Shown one piece after another: positions 1 to 8,760 of a stretch of DNA of 64,000 nt. The notes beneath the pieces were generated by a model. That model had not been told where the DNA came from. It ran no database searches and worked only from the letters and a program-made list of their open reading frames with translations. A program made the position numbers and the translations under genes. This DNA is from Longimicrobium sp. (lineage in GTDB: Bacteria; Gemmatimonadota; Gemmatimonadetes; Longimicrobiales; Longimicrobiaceae): the NCBI RefSeq assembly GCF_036388275.1, contig NZ_DASVSF010000098.1, positions 1-64,000 of the forward strand, read 5' to 3'. The number at the start of each line of letters is the position of its first letter. Within the stretch, counting starts at the first letter, position 1.

Positions 1-1
1 G

Positions 2-73
2 ACGCAGGAGTGTGTGGCTTCTACGCACCGGAATGCGCGCTACTCCATCTCCTGCGTAGACGCAGATGAGGGC
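2..73 (+). CDS. Possible C-terminal tail of a protein entering from the left edge (partial)
   Basis: One frame is open from the window edge to a TAA at 71-73 and uses mostly G/C in third positions, as real genes here do. The 23-residue tail has two cysteines and ends in VDADEG. No family can be recognised from so short a piece. The same bases also form an inverted repeat (2-10 against 49-57), so this could equally be non-coding intergenic DNA. Confidence 0.2.
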
Positions 74-130
74 TAAACCCCTGCTGCCACCTTGGTTTCG
101 TGCGGCCCTGGCCCGATACAAAGATGTGGG

Positions 131-480
131 TAATGGGTAGCCCGCTTGCGGGAGAGGGGCCGGGGGAGAGGGCAGCCGGGGAATGCGCCGGCGCCATTCG
201 AAACGCCCCGCCGTCCGCAAACCGAGACGAAACCGAGGCCCACGCTGCGGTGACCGCTGCCGCGCCCCGGCTTGGAAGTGCCCGAGGCTAGATCCTTCGC
301 CCCGCGAGGGATGTTGTGCGGGCTGGCACGGTGCGCTTGGGGCTCAGGATGACAGATTGTGCGGAAAGGCCGGTGTAACGCACGGCACTGGCTCCCTTCC
401 CCCGCGCGGTTTGCGGGGGAAGGGCTGGGGATGGGGGGCGCCTTCGGCATGCGCCGGCGCATTTCGAAACGCCCCACCCG
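131..480. repeat. Composite interspersed repeat region (families A and C)
   Basis: This 350-base stretch holds no convincing gene. It starts with a family-A hairpin element (a 'cccgcttgcggg' stem followed by 'agaggggccgggggagaggg' and then an 'aatgcgccggcgccattcg' tail). A family-C element follows ('gctagatccttcg...' to 'ctcaggatgacag', about 268-355), then a second family-A variant (388-478, 'cttcccccgcg...cgcgggggaag' type). The same modules recur near 18480, 20570, 51440, 58150 and 59730. The open frames across it are shadows of repeat sequence. Confidence 0.7.
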
Positions 481-1248
481 TTACGTCCGCTCCCCCTCGC
501 CTCCCCGCATCTTCTCCCGCAGCCACTCCGCCGCATAGTCGATGGCCGGGGGCGGCAGGATGTGCCCCGCGTTCCACCACTTGAGCTCCTTGGGCTCCTG
601 CGCGGCGGCGAACAGCCGCTCCGCCTGGTCGGGGCGCACCGTGCGGTCGGCGGTGCCGTTCACCATCAGCAGCGGGCGGCCGTCCAGCTTGCGCACCGCC
701 CGCAGCGGGTCCGCCACCGTGCGCGCGATCGCGGCCAGCGGCGTGCCCGCCGGAAGGTCGCCCCCCGCCGCCAGGACTACCGCGCGCACCGACGGCTCGT
801 CGGCCGCGGTCAGCACCGCCAGGAACGAGCCCAGCGAGTAGCCCGCGATGCCCAGGCACCCCGAGTTCACCTCCGGCCGGGCGGACAGGTAGCGCAGCGC
901 CAGCTTCGCCTCCTTCAGCGCCTGCCGCCACAGCCCCACCAGCGCCAGCGGATTGCGCGCGGCTTGGGCCTGCAGTGGATCGCCGCGGGTGCCGTGGAGC
1001 GGAAGGTCGATGGCCAGGCTTGCGATGCCGTGCCGCATCAGCGAGCCGCCAACGCCCTCGGCCATGTGCTCCTTCCGCGACGAGTAGCCGTGCAGCAGCA
1101 CCACCCCCGGCGCCGGGACGGGGTCGCGCGGCAGCAGCAGAATGCCCGGGATGGCCTCGCCCCCCGCGCGGAAGTCCAGCACGATGCGCCGCCCCGCGGG
1201 CACCGGCTTGTCGGAATGCGTGGTCTGGTGGATCTGCCGTTTCAACAT
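481..1248 (-). CDS. Alpha/beta hydrolase (dienelactone hydrolase/esterase-like)
   Basis: A 255-residue cytoplasmic hydrolase with no signal peptide. The serine nucleophile lies in the elbow GYSLGS, the acid is likely the Asp of NGTADRTVRP, and the base is the His of NAGHILPP near the C-terminus. The oxyanion-side HGYSSRKE strand-loop is also visible. I chose the ATG at 1248 (MLKRQIHQTT) because an upstream in-frame ATG at 1371 would overlap the divergent lipoprotein gene and adds unalignable residues. The substrate is unknown; such enzymes cleave esters or small lactones. It is transcribed alone, away from its neighbour. Confidence 0.85.
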   Translation of the reverse strand: MLKRQIHQTTHSDKPVPAGRRIVLDFRAGGEAIPGILLLPRDPVPAPGVVLLHGYSSRKEHMAEGVGGSLMRHGIASLAIDLPLHGTRGDPLQAQAARNPLALVGLWRQALKEAKLALRYLSARPEVNSGCLGIAGYSLGSFLAVLTAADEPSVRAVVLAAGGDLPAGTPLAAIARTVADPLRAVRKLDGRPLLMVNGTADRTVRPDQAERLFAAAQEPKELKWWNAGHILPPPAIDYAAEWLREKMRGGEGERT

Positions 1249-1369
1249 GCCCGGCGCGCGGGGCAAGTTCGCTGCCGCCACGCCCCCAGCGGACCCGATT
1301 GCCGCCCCGTCGGGTATCCGGCTATTCTGTGCTTCATCAACGAGATGCAACCCCGCGCGCCCGAACGCC

Positions 1370-1801
1370 ATGCGCTTCCGCCTTCGCTACTTCGCCCTGC
1401 TGCCGCTGGCCGCGCTCGCCGCCGCCTGCGGAGACGACCCGCTGCGCGCCGGCGTCTTTCGCCTGGACGGCACGTGGGTGGGGCGCAGCTTTCCGTACGA
1501 GCTGTCGTTGAGCTTCGACCACGACGACGAGAACCGGGTGACCGGCAGCGGCGAGCTGCGCGGCCTGACCGTGCGCACGTCCGACGTCTTTACCGACACC
1601 GTCGTCTCCACCCGCACGGACGTGTCGATAGAGGGGCAGTGGGACTATCCCGAGTACGTGCTGCGGCTGGACGGCGAGGGATACCACCCGGTGAGGATGG
1701 AAACCCGCCAGGCGCAGGCCGACACCATGAACGTCGTCCTGCGCGGGTCCGGATTCGAGGGCGCGCAGATCCGCCTGGTCCGCCAGACCCGCTCCGACTG
1801 A
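1370..1801 (+). CDS. Small lipoprotein of unknown function
   Basis: A 143-residue protein beginning MRFRLRYFALLPLAALAAAC: a signal peptide ending in a lipobox (LAAAC), so it is probably lipid-anchored after the cysteine. The mature part is rich in acidic residues and short beta strands (DGTWVGRSF, VTGSGELRGLTV), resembling small lipocalin-like or antiparallel beta lipoproteins common in this phylum. A longer upstream open frame exists, but this start is favoured by the signal peptide. It is followed 19 bases later by the S9 peptidase gene and may share its transcript. No named family is recognised. Confidence 0.75.
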   Translation: MRFRLRYFALLPLAALAAACGDDPLRAGVFRLDGTWVGRSFPYELSLSFDHDDENRVTGSGELRGLTVRTSDVFTDTVVSTRTDVSIEGQWDYPEYVLRLDGEGYHPVRMETRQAQADTMNVVLRGSGFEGAQIRLVRQTRSD

Positions 1802-1820
1802 CCTCATCACCGTCATCGAG

Positions 1821-3800
1821 ATGAACGGATCCATCCGCCTGCTGCTGGCCGGGGCGCTCGCCGCCGCCGCGCCGGGCGCCGCCCAGGACACCCTTCCCAC
1901 GCCCGCCCCCGTGGACGTGCCGCAGCTGGAGCCGGCGGCGCTCACGCTGGCCGGCGCCGACTGCCAAGGCGTCGCGCGCTACCTGAACGTCCGCAGCGCC
2001 TCGGGCGCGCAGCTTTCGCCGGACGGCCGCGAGCTGCTGTACCTGACCTCCACTACCGGCATGCCGCAGCTGTGGGTGGCGCCGGTGCGGGGCGAAGGCC
2101 CGGCGGCGGCGCGGCAGATCACCTTCGGCGCCAACCGCGTGCAGTTCGCCCGGTGGAGCCCCGACGGACGGTGGATCGCCTACGGCACGGACCGCGGCGG
2201 CAACGAGCGGACGCAGTTCTTTCTGCTTTCCCCCGACGGCACTAGGGAACGCGAGCTGACCCCGTCGGACGAGCATTTCCGCGACTTCGCGGGGTGGTCT
2301 CCGCGCGGAAGCCGCATCGCCTACGTATCCACCGAGCGCAACGGCCGCGACTTCGACCTGTACCTGCTGGACCTGGCCGCCGACGGCCGCCCGGCGGGCC
2401 CCGCGCGCATGGTGCTGCGGGGCGCCGGCAACCTGCAGGTAGAGGCGTGGCGCCCCGACGGTGAGGCGATGGTGCTCAGCCAGGGGCGCGGCGAGGCCGA
2501 CAACGACCTGATGCTGCTGGATCTGCGCACGCAGAAGCTCGACACGCTGTTCGCCCCGGCGCAGATGTCCAGCTACCGCTCCATCCAGTGGACGCCGGAC
2601 GGCCAGGGCTTCTTCGTGGCCACCAACCACGAGCGCGACTTCGCCGGGCTGGCGCACTACCACCTCCCCGACCGCCAGCTGCACTGGATGCAGCAGCCTC
2701 GCTGGGACGTGGAGCAGGTGGCCCTCTCGCCTGACGGAAAGTTCCTGGCGTACACGATCAACGAGGGCGGATTCTCGCGCCTGGTGATCCGCGACCTGCC
2801 GGGCCAGCGCGACCTGGGCGTCGCCAACCTTCCGGGCGGCGTGGTCGGCTCGCTGGAATGGGCGCAGGCCGCGCCGCGGCTTGCCATCGGCGTTTCGGGG
2901 CCGGGGACGCCCGGCGACGTGTGGGTGTACGACGCGGCGGCGCAGACGCTGTCCCGCGCGACCGAAAGCACGCTGGCCGGGCTGGACCCTACCGGCTTCG
3001 TCACCCCGCGGCCGGTGCAGTTCCCCAGCTTCGACGGCGAAACCATCCACGGGCTGCTGTACTCGCCCCCCGCCGCGGCCGGCGCGCGTCCGCCGGTGGT
3101 GATGATGCTGCATGGCGGCCCCACCTCGCAGGCGAGGCCGGGATTCGATCCCGTCAAGCAGTACCTGCTGGCGCGCGGCTACGCGGTGCTCGACCTGAAC
3201 TTCCGCGGCTCCACCGGCTATGGACAGCGGTTCACGCAACTGGACAACAAGCGCCTGCGCCCCAACGCCGTGCGCGACATGCAGGCCGCCGTGGAGTGGC
3301 TGCGCGCGCTTCCGGGGGTGGATGGGAACCGCGTGGCGGCCATGGGCGGAAGCTACGGCGGATACATGACCTACGCCGCCGTGGCGCAGCTCCCGGAGTT
3401 CTTTCGCGCCGGCGTGCCCTTTGTGGGCGTGGCCAACTGGATCAGCGGGCTCGAGGACGCGTCTCCGTCCCTCAAGAACAGCGACCGCATCGAGTACGGC
3501 AACATCGACGACGCGGCGGACCGCGAGTTCTTCCGCCAGATCTCGCCGCTGAGCTACGCCGACCGCATCCGCAGCCCGCTGATGGTGGTGCACGGCGCCA
3601 ACGACCCGCGTGTCCCCGTCGCCGAGGCGGACCAGATCGTCCGCGCCGTGCGCCAGCGCGGCGGCGACGTGGAGTACCTGCGATTTCCCGACGAGGGCCA
3701 CGGCATCGCCAAGCTGGCCAACCGCGTGACGGCGTACCAGCGAATCGCGCGCTTCCTGGATCGCGTGCTGGAGCACCAGGCTCCAGCCTGCACGCAGTAG
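1821..3800 (+). CDS. Exported S9 family peptidase (prolyl oligopeptidase/acylaminoacyl-peptidase type)
   Basis: A 659-residue protein with a signal peptide (cut after about AAPGAAQ). An N-terminal beta-propeller built from PD40/WD40-like repeats (LSPDGRELLYLTS, WSPDGRWIAYG, WSPRGSRIAYV; about residues 45-380) caps a C-terminal alpha/beta hydrolase domain. The catalytic triad is visible: Ser511 in GGSYGGY, Asp595 in GANDPRVP and His627 in DEGHGI. Such enzymes degrade short peptides in the periplasm. The next gene, 31 bases downstream, is a secreted M20 peptidase, which points to a shared role in peptide scavenging. Confidence 0.93.
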   Translation: MNGSIRLLLAGALAAAAPGAAQDTLPTPAPVDVPQLEPAALTLAGADCQGVARYLNVRSASGAQLSPDGRELLYLTSTTGMPQLWVAPVRGEGPAAARQITFGANRVQFARWSPDGRWIAYGTDRGGNERTQFFLLSPDGTRERELTPSDEHFRDFAGWSPRGSRIAYVSTERNGRDFDLYLLDLAADGRPAGPARMVLRGAGNLQVEAWRPDGEAMVLSQGRGEADNDLMLLDLRTQKLDTLFAPAQMSSYRSIQWTPDGQGFFVATNHERDFAGLAHYHLPDRQLHWMQQPRWDVEQVALSPDGKFLAYTINEGGFSRLVIRDLPGQRDLGVANLPGGVVGSLEWAQAAPRLAIGVSGPGTPGDVWVYDAAAQTLSRATESTLAGLDPTGFVTPRPVQFPSFDGETIHGLLYSPPAAAGARPPVVMMLHGGPTSQARPGFDPVKQYLLARGYAVLDLNFRGSTGYGQRFTQLDNKRLRPNAVRDMQAAVEWLRALPGVDGNRVAAMGGSYGGYMTYAAVAQLPEFFRAGVPFVGVANWISGLEDASPSLKNSDRIEYGNIDDAADREFFRQISPLSYADRIRSPLMVVHGANDPRVPVAEADQIVRAVRQRGGDVEYLRFPDEGHGIAKLANRVTAYQRIARFLDRVLEHQAPACTQ

Positions 3801-3831
3801 TCGAAGTTCCCGAGCTGAAGAAAGTAACCGA

Positions 3832-5289
3832 ATGATCATTCGCAATCTGGCGTTCGCCCTCGCGGCCGTCGTCCTCGCGACGGGTGCCGCAGCCGCGCAG
3901 GACCCCACGTACGCGGTGCGCGCCGCCGCGCCCGCGGGGCTCAGCCGCGCGCAGGCGCAGGCCTCCACGCTGGCGCACCTGCAGAACCTCATCCGCATCA
4001 ACACGCAGAACCCGCCCGGCAACGAGTTGGCGACGGCGCTGTACTTCGATTCGGTGCTCAGCCGTGTTCCGGGGGTGGAGACGCACGTGCTCCGCGTTCC
4101 GACGGACAGCACGCGCGCCAACTTCGTCGCGCGCCTCCGCGCCCGGAACGCGCGCCAGAAGCCGGTGCTGGTGATGGGCCACATGGACGTGGTGGGCGCC
4201 GACACCAGCAAGTGGGAGACGGACCCGTTCGAGCCCACCTTCCGCGACGGCTACCTGTACGGACGCGGCGCCATCGACGACAAGGGAATGCTGGCCGCCA
4301 CGCTGACGGCCTTCGTCCAACTCGCCGCGCAGCGCGACCGGCTGGACCGCGACATCATCTTCTTCGGCACGGCGGGCGAGGAGGGCGGGCCGCCGGTGGG
4401 CGTGGACTGGGTGATCGAGAACCACCGCGCGCTGATCGGCGACGCCGAGTTCGCGCTGAACGAGGGCGGGCGAATCCGGGTGATGGACGGGCAGATCCGC
4501 ACCGTCAACATCCAGACGACCGAGAAGGTGGCGTACAACGTGGTGGCGCGTGCTACCGGGCCCAGCGGACACGGCAGCGTTCCGCTCGCCGGCAACGCCC
4601 TTGCCGCGCTGGCCCGCGCCGTCACCCGCGTGCACGAGTGGCGCGCCCCCGTGCGGCTGATCGAGACCACGCGGCTGTACTTTCAGCGCCTGGCCACCAT
4701 CGAGCAGAACGCGGAGGTCAAGCGGGCGATGCAGGACATCTCGTCCGAAGGCGCCTCGCGCGAGCAGATCGACCGTGCCGCGGCCGTCCTTTCGCGCGAC
4801 CCGCTGCACAACGCCGTCCTGCGCACCGGCACCTCGCTGACCCTGCTGAACGGGGGATTCCGCACGAACGTGATCCCCTCGGAGGGGCGGGCCACGTTCA
4901 ACGTGCGCATCCTTCCCGGCGAAGACATCACCGAGGTGGTGCGGATGATGAACCAGGCCGGCGGTGAGCCGAGCGTGACCTTTGCGCTGGACGGCGACCC
5001 CGCGCAGGCGCCGCCCCCGTCGCCCGTATCCACCGAACTCTTCCAGGCGATGGAGCAGTCGGCGCGGACGATGGCGCCCGGGGCCACGGTGCTCCCCTTC
5101 ATGTCCACCGGCGCCACGGACGGCGCGGCGCTGCGGGCCATCGGCATTCCCACCTACGGGATACTGCCGATGCCCATGCCCATCGAGGACGAGCTGAGGA
5201 TGCACGGCGACAACGAGCGCGTTCCCGTCGGTGCGCTGGGCTGGGCCACGGAGTACCTGTACCGCGTGCTGCAGCGGGTGGCCAGCTGA
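3832..5289 (+). CDS. Secreted M20/M25/M40 family metallopeptidase
   Basis: A 485-residue di-zinc amidohydrolase/carboxypeptidase-like enzyme with an N-terminal signal peptide ending TGAAAAQ. Metal-site motifs of the M20 family are present: MGHMDVV (His117, Asp119), GRGAIDDKG (bridging Asp) and the catalytic Glu in TAGEEGGPPVG. A dimerisation 'lid' domain lies between (ATGPSGHGS onwards), and the late metal His is probably in the C-terminal part (MHGDNERVP). It follows the S9 peptidase by 31 bases, so the two are probably co-transcribed. The exact substrate (dipeptides or acylated amino acids) is not evident. Confidence 0.92.
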   Translation: MIIRNLAFALAAVVLATGAAAAQDPTYAVRAAAPAGLSRAQAQASTLAHLQNLIRINTQNPPGNELATALYFDSVLSRVPGVETHVLRVPTDSTRANFVARLRARNARQKPVLVMGHMDVVGADTSKWETDPFEPTFRDGYLYGRGAIDDKGMLAATLTAFVQLAAQRDRLDRDIIFFGTAGEEGGPPVGVDWVIENHRALIGDAEFALNEGGRIRVMDGQIRTVNIQTTEKVAYNVVARATGPSGHGSVPLAGNALAALARAVTRVHEWRAPVRLIETTRLYFQRLATIEQNAEVKRAMQDISSEGASREQIDRAAAVLSRDPLHNAVLRTGTSLTLLNGGFRTNVIPSEGRATFNVRILPGEDITEVVRMMNQAGGEPSVTFALDGDPAQAPPPSPVSTELFQAMEQSARTMAPGATVLPFMSTGATDGAALRAIGIPTYGILPMPMPIEDELRMHGDNERVPVGALGWATEYLYRVLQRVAS

Positions 5290-5310
5290 GCTCGACGCGA
5301 GGGACGAAAC

Positions 5311-5347
5311 GCGCAAGGCCCGTCACAACCCTGGCGGGCCTTCGCGC
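5311..5347 (+). terminator. Stem-loop downstream of the peptidase genes
   Basis: The arms 'aaggcccg' and 'cgggcctt', extended by flanking gcgc pairs, enclose a 12-base loop 21 bases after the M20 peptidase stop. There is no clear T-tract, so it may be a Rho-independent terminator of the GC-rich kind or an mRNA-end stabiliser. Confidence 0.55.
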
Positions 5348-5453
5348 ATCTAAACGATACAGCGAGGGAACCTCGGGACGCATTCCGTGGTTCCATGCGG
5401 GTGCGCCGACTGCCCGGCGGCACCGCAATCACCTATCACCGGATCGGCAGGAC

Positions 5454-5951
5454 ATGAAAAAGACAGTGTCACTTCTGCTCGCGGCCTCGTTCCTGGCCGT
5501 GGCCGCTCCCGCGGCGGCGCAGCTTCCCGTGAGCGTGGAGCTTCGCCTGGATGCGGGGATCCCCACCGGCGACGCCGCCGACTTGGTGGACACCGGCGTG
5601 GGCTTCGGCGTGCGCGCCTCGCTGGACCTGGCGCCCACCTTCGCCCTCTACGGGGGCTACTCGCAGTTCAGCTTCGACTACGACGACGACACCGTCCTGG
5701 GAGACGAGGAGGTGGAGCTGGAGGGATTCGAACTGGGCGGGCGCGTGGGGCTGGGCACCGGCGGCGGGGTCGCCAACCCGTACGCCATGCTGGGCGCCCT
5801 CTTCCACGAGGACGAAACGGGGCTGGAGGCCGGCCTGGGCGCGGACTACGCGGTCAGCTACAACCTTTCGGTGACCCCCGAGGTGCGCTACCGCACCATC
5901 GACGACTTCAACTACATCTCCCTGGGCCTGGGCGCGCGCTTCCGCTTCTGA
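5454..5951 (+). CDS. Outer-membrane beta-barrel protein
   Basis: A 165-residue protein with a classical signal peptide (MKKTVSLLLAASF to AAAQ). The mature protein alternates amphipathic beta strands (FGVRASLDLAPTFALYGGYS, FELGGRVGLGT, YAVSYNLSVTPEVRYRTI) and ends LGLGARFRF, the terminal-Phe signal for BAM-dependent insertion. The size suits an eight-stranded OmpA/OmpW-like barrel. An acidic loop (DYDDDTVLGDEEVE) may be surface-exposed. It stands alone and is followed by a strong terminator. Confidence 0.85.
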   Translation: MKKTVSLLLAASFLAVAAPAAAQLPVSVELRLDAGIPTGDAADLVDTGVGFGVRASLDLAPTFALYGGYSQFSFDYDDDTVLGDEEVELEGFELGGRVGLGTGGGVANPYAMLGALFHEDETGLEAGLGADYAVSYNLSVTPEVRYRTIDDFNYISLGLGARFRF

Positions 5952-5981
5952 GCCGCGGCACCGGCTGGAGATCGGCACGAT

Positions 5982-6015
5982 GAGAGCGGGACGGCGGCGG
6001 CGCCGTCCCGCTCTC
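5982..6015 (+). terminator. Strong hairpin after the beta-barrel gene
   Basis: A perfect 15-bp stem (5982-5996 with 6001-6015) encloses the loop gcgg, 30 bases past the stop codon. It is followed by 'gttcgcg', without a long T-run. Confidence 0.75.
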
Positions 6016-6114
6016 GTTCGCGCCCCTTGGCCTTTCGGGCCACGCCGGGTATAGTTCACGATCCCTCGCACCGCCGCTCCACGCCCCCCCGTCCATCAGC
6101 CCCGGCCGCACCCG

Positions 6115-7194
6115 ATGAACCGTTCACGCTGGCACCTTGCCGTCCCGGTCCTGTTCGCGCTGCTTTCGGCCTGCGATTCTCCCGCCACGATCCAGCCGGT
6201 AGCCTCGATTTCCATCGCTCCCGCTGAGCCCGTGCTCATGCTTGGCGACACGCTGCGCATGGCCGCCATTCCGAGGGACGGGGCCGGCAACATGAACGGC
6301 GGCCATGCGGTGACGTGGTCCAGTTCGGCGCCCGGCATCGTCTCGGTCAGCAGCGCAGGCCTCCTGACCGCGCAGGGCTGGGGCACGGCCACGATCGCCG
6401 CCGCCGCGGGCGGGCAGAGCGTGACGGTGCCGGTCACGGTGCGGCGCCGGCCCCCGGTGGTGACGGGCCTCACGATCTCGCCCGGCGAGGCGAACGTCGG
6501 GACGGCGGACGCTCCGGTGGAGTTCGCGATCACCGCCCAGGCGGAGGGGGGTATGGCGTCGATCAGTCTGCAGCTGGAGTCGGTGCGCCCCGGTGCCTTC
6601 AACCACCAGTGGCAGGCCTGCTCCACGGGGCCGGTGCCGGCCATGGGCACGTCGCGGGCAGGCACGTGGAAGTGTGCCATCCAGCTTCCCCGGAGTTCCG
6701 TGGGCGGCGATTGGAGGGTGAAGAGCCTTGGAGCGACCGACAGCGCGGGAACCAGGACCATCTATTCCGACGCGCAACTGGCCGCCACCGGGATGAACCC
6801 CGTCCTGAAGGTGCAGAGCCCGAACGAGGACGTCACGCCGCCCGTGGCTACCGCGCTTTCGGTGCAGCCGGCGACCGTGAACCTCGCGACGGGCGCAAAG
6901 GTCGTGGAATTCACCTTTACCACCACGGACGCTGCATCAGGGATGTGGAGGGGTTCCGTCGGGATCAGCCCGCCGGGCACCGGCGTGGGATGGGGGTGCG
7001 GCGGTGGGCCGCTGGAAGGCGAAGGGGTGGCGACGGGCACGTTCAAGTGCTCCATCCCCGTGCCCGCCAACGCCGCGGCGGGCAAGTGGACGATCACGCT
7101 GGAGGTGCTCGACATGACGCGCAACCTCCGGCAGTATCGCTCCGAGCAGCTGCAGGCCGCCGGCCTTGTGCACGAGATCACCGTCACGAACTGA
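6115..7194 (+). CDS. Surface lipoprotein with an Ig-like (BIG2) domain
   Basis: A 359-residue lipoprotein; the signal peptide ends in the lipobox LLSAC. Residues about 29-110 form a bacterial Ig-like BIG2 domain (ISIAPAEPVLMLGDTLRM, VTWSSSAPGIVSVSSAGLLT, GTATIAAAAGG). The rest contains two related segments, each with Cys pairs and a similar layout (MGTSRAGTWKCAIQLP and GVATGTFKCSIPVPANAAAG), which looks like an internal repeat of about 120 residues. The role is probably adhesive or structural at the cell surface. No enzymatic motif is seen. Confidence 0.8.
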   Translation: MNRSRWHLAVPVLFALLSACDSPATIQPVASISIAPAEPVLMLGDTLRMAAIPRDGAGNMNGGHAVTWSSSAPGIVSVSSAGLLTAQGWGTATIAAAAGGQSVTVPVTVRRRPPVVTGLTISPGEANVGTADAPVEFAITAQAEGGMASISLQLESVRPGAFNHQWQACSTGPVPAMGTSRAGTWKCAIQLPRSSVGGDWRVKSLGATDSAGTRTIYSDAQLAATGMNPVLKVQSPNEDVTPPVATALSVQPATVNLATGAKVVEFTFTTTDAASGMWRGSVGISPPGTGVGWGCGGGPLEGEGVATGTFKCSIPVPANAAAGKWTITLEVLDMTRNLRQYRSEQLQAAGLVHEITVTN

Positions 7195-7278
7195 TCCGCG
7201 GGCCGCACCGGCTCTACTCGCCCGAGCCCCGGTGGCGCACCCGCGCCGCCGGGGCTTCCTGCGTCCGGAAGAAGGAGA

Positions 7279-7887
7279 CTACGCCGCCGGGTTCGCCTGA
7301 TGCAGAGTATCCAGCTCCGGTTCGGCAGCCGGCCAGGTTGCCCAGCGGCTCGCCAGCCCTGAGCCGCCCCACGCCAGCGCGAACACCAGCCCCATCACCA
7401 GCGGATGGTCCTTGAACCAGTAGACCGGCCAGATCCCCGCCCACACCGCGTTCAGCACCGAATCCACGCTGAACCCGATCAGCCACGAAAAGGACTTCTG
7501 TTCGATGAAGTCCATCACCCCCGTGGCCTTCCCCACGTCGCCGGCGAGGGTCTGCGCTTCCAGGAACAGCCAGGTCGCTAGCCCGATGACGCCGTACGCG
7601 CCGCCGCCCAGCTGCTGCACCATCGAGCGGGTGCGGCGCCGGACGTGCCCGGCCGCGCGGCCCCCGCGCACCATCCGCCACCCCACGCGGACCGCGGACG
7701 TCAGCACGAGGGCGACGACAAGCCACAGGAAGAACCCGGACTGGTGCCATCCCAGGCCCATGCCTGCCCCGATCGCCGCGCCCACCGCGGCGATCCCGCC
7801 AACGGCCATCCACGCCCGCGGCCCGATCTGCGCCAGGGGATGGGGGCGCGGCGCAGAAAGCCTGGGACGATTCAGCGGAGTCAGCAT
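7279..7887 (-). CDS. Membrane protein of unknown function
   Basis: A 202-residue protein with several hydrophobic helices (AWMAVGGIAAVGAAIGAGMG, FFLWLVVALVLTSAV, GVIGLATWLFLEAQTL, VDSVLNAVWAGIWPVY and HPLVMGLVFALAWGGSGLA). I chose the ATG at 7887 (MLTPLNRP); a longer start at 7923 adds an unlikely segment. No domain family is recognised. It is convergent with the BIG2 lipoprotein and divergent from the toxin-antitoxin pair. Confidence 0.65.
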   Translation of the reverse strand: MLTPLNRPRLSAPRPHPLAQIGPRAWMAVGGIAAVGAAIGAGMGLGWHQSGFFLWLVVALVLTSAVRVGWRMVRGGRAAGHVRRRTRSMVQQLGGGAYGVIGLATWLFLEAQTLAGDVGKATGVMDFIEQKSFSWLIGFSVDSVLNAVWAGIWPVYWFKDHPLVMGLVFALAWGGSGLASRWATWPAAEPELDTLHQANPAA

Positions 7888-8058
7888 GTCAGCAGTCGAG
7901 GAGCGTAGTTGTAGGCCGAACAAGCGCGATGTACGGTGGAGCGGGGCGGGCGGTTTCAGCCGGGTCTTCGCTCAGCCAGGAAGATCCCGGCTGTCGCCGC
8001 CTGCGTGCGGGTGCCGAAAACATCGATTGCAGTCTCACCCGAGAGCCACTACATTTCG

Positions 8059-8072
8059 TTTTGGTTCCAAAA
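8059..8072 (+). promoter_or_regulatory. Candidate operator upstream of the RHH antitoxin gene
   Basis: The inverted repeat 'ttttgg-tt-ccaaaa' lies in an unusually AT-rich patch 19 bases before the antitoxin ATG at 8092. Antitoxins with ribbon-helix-helix folds usually bind such dyads to repress their own operon. The position fits autoregulation; no binding evidence exists in the sequence itself. Confidence 0.35.
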
Positions 8073-8091
8073 TGCAACCACACGAGGAAAG

Positions 8092-8334
8092 ATGCCGAGC
8101 CTGACGATAAAGTCCATTCCGGATGACCTTCTGAATCGGTTGCGCGAGAGCGCGGACGAGCATCGCCGCAGCCTGAACAGCGAAGTGCTCCATCGCCTGG
8201 AGCGGTCTGTTGGCAGCCTGGCCATGGACCCCGAGGCATTCCTCGCCCGCGTTCGCCGGATCCAGGATCGCACGAACCTTCCTCCGCTCACCGACGAACT
8301 GCTGGAGCGAAGCCGCCGCGAGGGGCGGCCATGA
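8092..8334 (+). CDS. Ribbon-helix-helix antitoxin (FitA/Arc-like)
   Basis: An 80-residue protein. The first 45 residues (MPSLTIKSIPDDLLNRLRE to SLNSEVLHRLE) match the RHH/FitA-type DNA-binding fold: a beta strand then two helices with RSLNSE at the turn. The tail (about 45-80) would wrap the toxin. The start is chosen by the Shine-Dalgarno-like 'gaggaaa' just ahead of ATG 8092; a longer open frame lacks homology. It overlaps the PIN toxin gene by four bases (ATGA). Confidence 0.85.
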   Translation: MPSLTIKSIPDDLLNRLRESADEHRRSLNSEVLHRLERSVGSLAMDPEAFLARVRRIQDRTNLPPLTDELLERSRREGRP

Positions 8335-8732
8335 TCGTCGCCGATTCCAACCTGATTGCGTATCTTCTGATTCGGGGTGATCGGACCGCCGAAGCCGAAG
8401 CGGTACTCCTGCGGGACCCGGCCTGGACGGCGCCCCTGCTCTGGCGTAGCGAGTTCCGCAACGTCCTCGCGTTGTACGTGCGCCAGAAGCACCTTTCACT
8501 TCGGGATGCCGTGCAGTACATGCAAGAAGCCGAGACACTCCTCGAGGGGAGCGAGTACCAGGTAGAGTCGGCTCCGGTACTCCGCCTGGCCGAGCAGACC
8601 GGCCGTAGCGCCTATGATTGCGAATTCGTGCACCTTGCCCAGGATCTGGGGGTTGTCCTGGTCACTTCGGACAAGCGGGTGCTGCAATCATTCCCCTCGG
8701 TCGCGGTGTCCATGGCGAATTTCGTAACGTAG
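8331..8732 (+). CDS. PIN-domain ribonuclease toxin (VapC-like)
   Basis: A 133-residue PIN domain. Acidic metal-binding residues appear in the usual places: Asp5 in MIVADSNLIAYLL, Glu of WRSEFRNVL, Asp of SAYDCEFVHLA and Asp of VTSDKRVL. In type II systems the toxin cleaves RNA and is held inactive by the cognate RHH protein encoded immediately upstream with a 4-base overlap. Codon use and GC look like the neighbours apart from the AT-rich promoter patch. Confidence 0.88.
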   Translation: MIVADSNLIAYLLIRGDRTAEAEAVLLRDPAWTAPLLWRSEFRNVLALYVRQKHLSLRDAVQYMQEAETLLEGSEYQVESAPVLRLAEQTGRSAYDCEFVHLAQDLGVVLVTSDKRVLQSFPSVAVSMANFVT

Positions 8733-8760
8733 GAACGGCGAAGCTGCGTCGCAGGCAGCG

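Noticed and set aside
344..931. Long minus-strand open frame overlapping the alpha/beta hydrolase
   Set aside because: It is Gly/Ala/Arg-rich, lies in another frame of the hydrolase gene and enters repeat sequence; a shadow frame of high-GC DNA.
1590..4238. 882-codon open frame antisense to the S9 peptidase gene
   Set aside because: Low-complexity His/Arg/Val composition typical of the antisense frame of GC-rich genes; the plus-strand S9 and M20 genes have full catalytic motifs.
3472..5316. 614-codon open frame antisense to the M20 peptidase
   Set aside because: No motifs and biased composition; the sense gene is certain.
5387..5983. 198-codon plus-strand frame overlapping the outer-membrane barrel gene
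   Set aside because: Arg/Gly-rich shadow in a different frame; the barrel gene has a signal peptide and terminal Phe.
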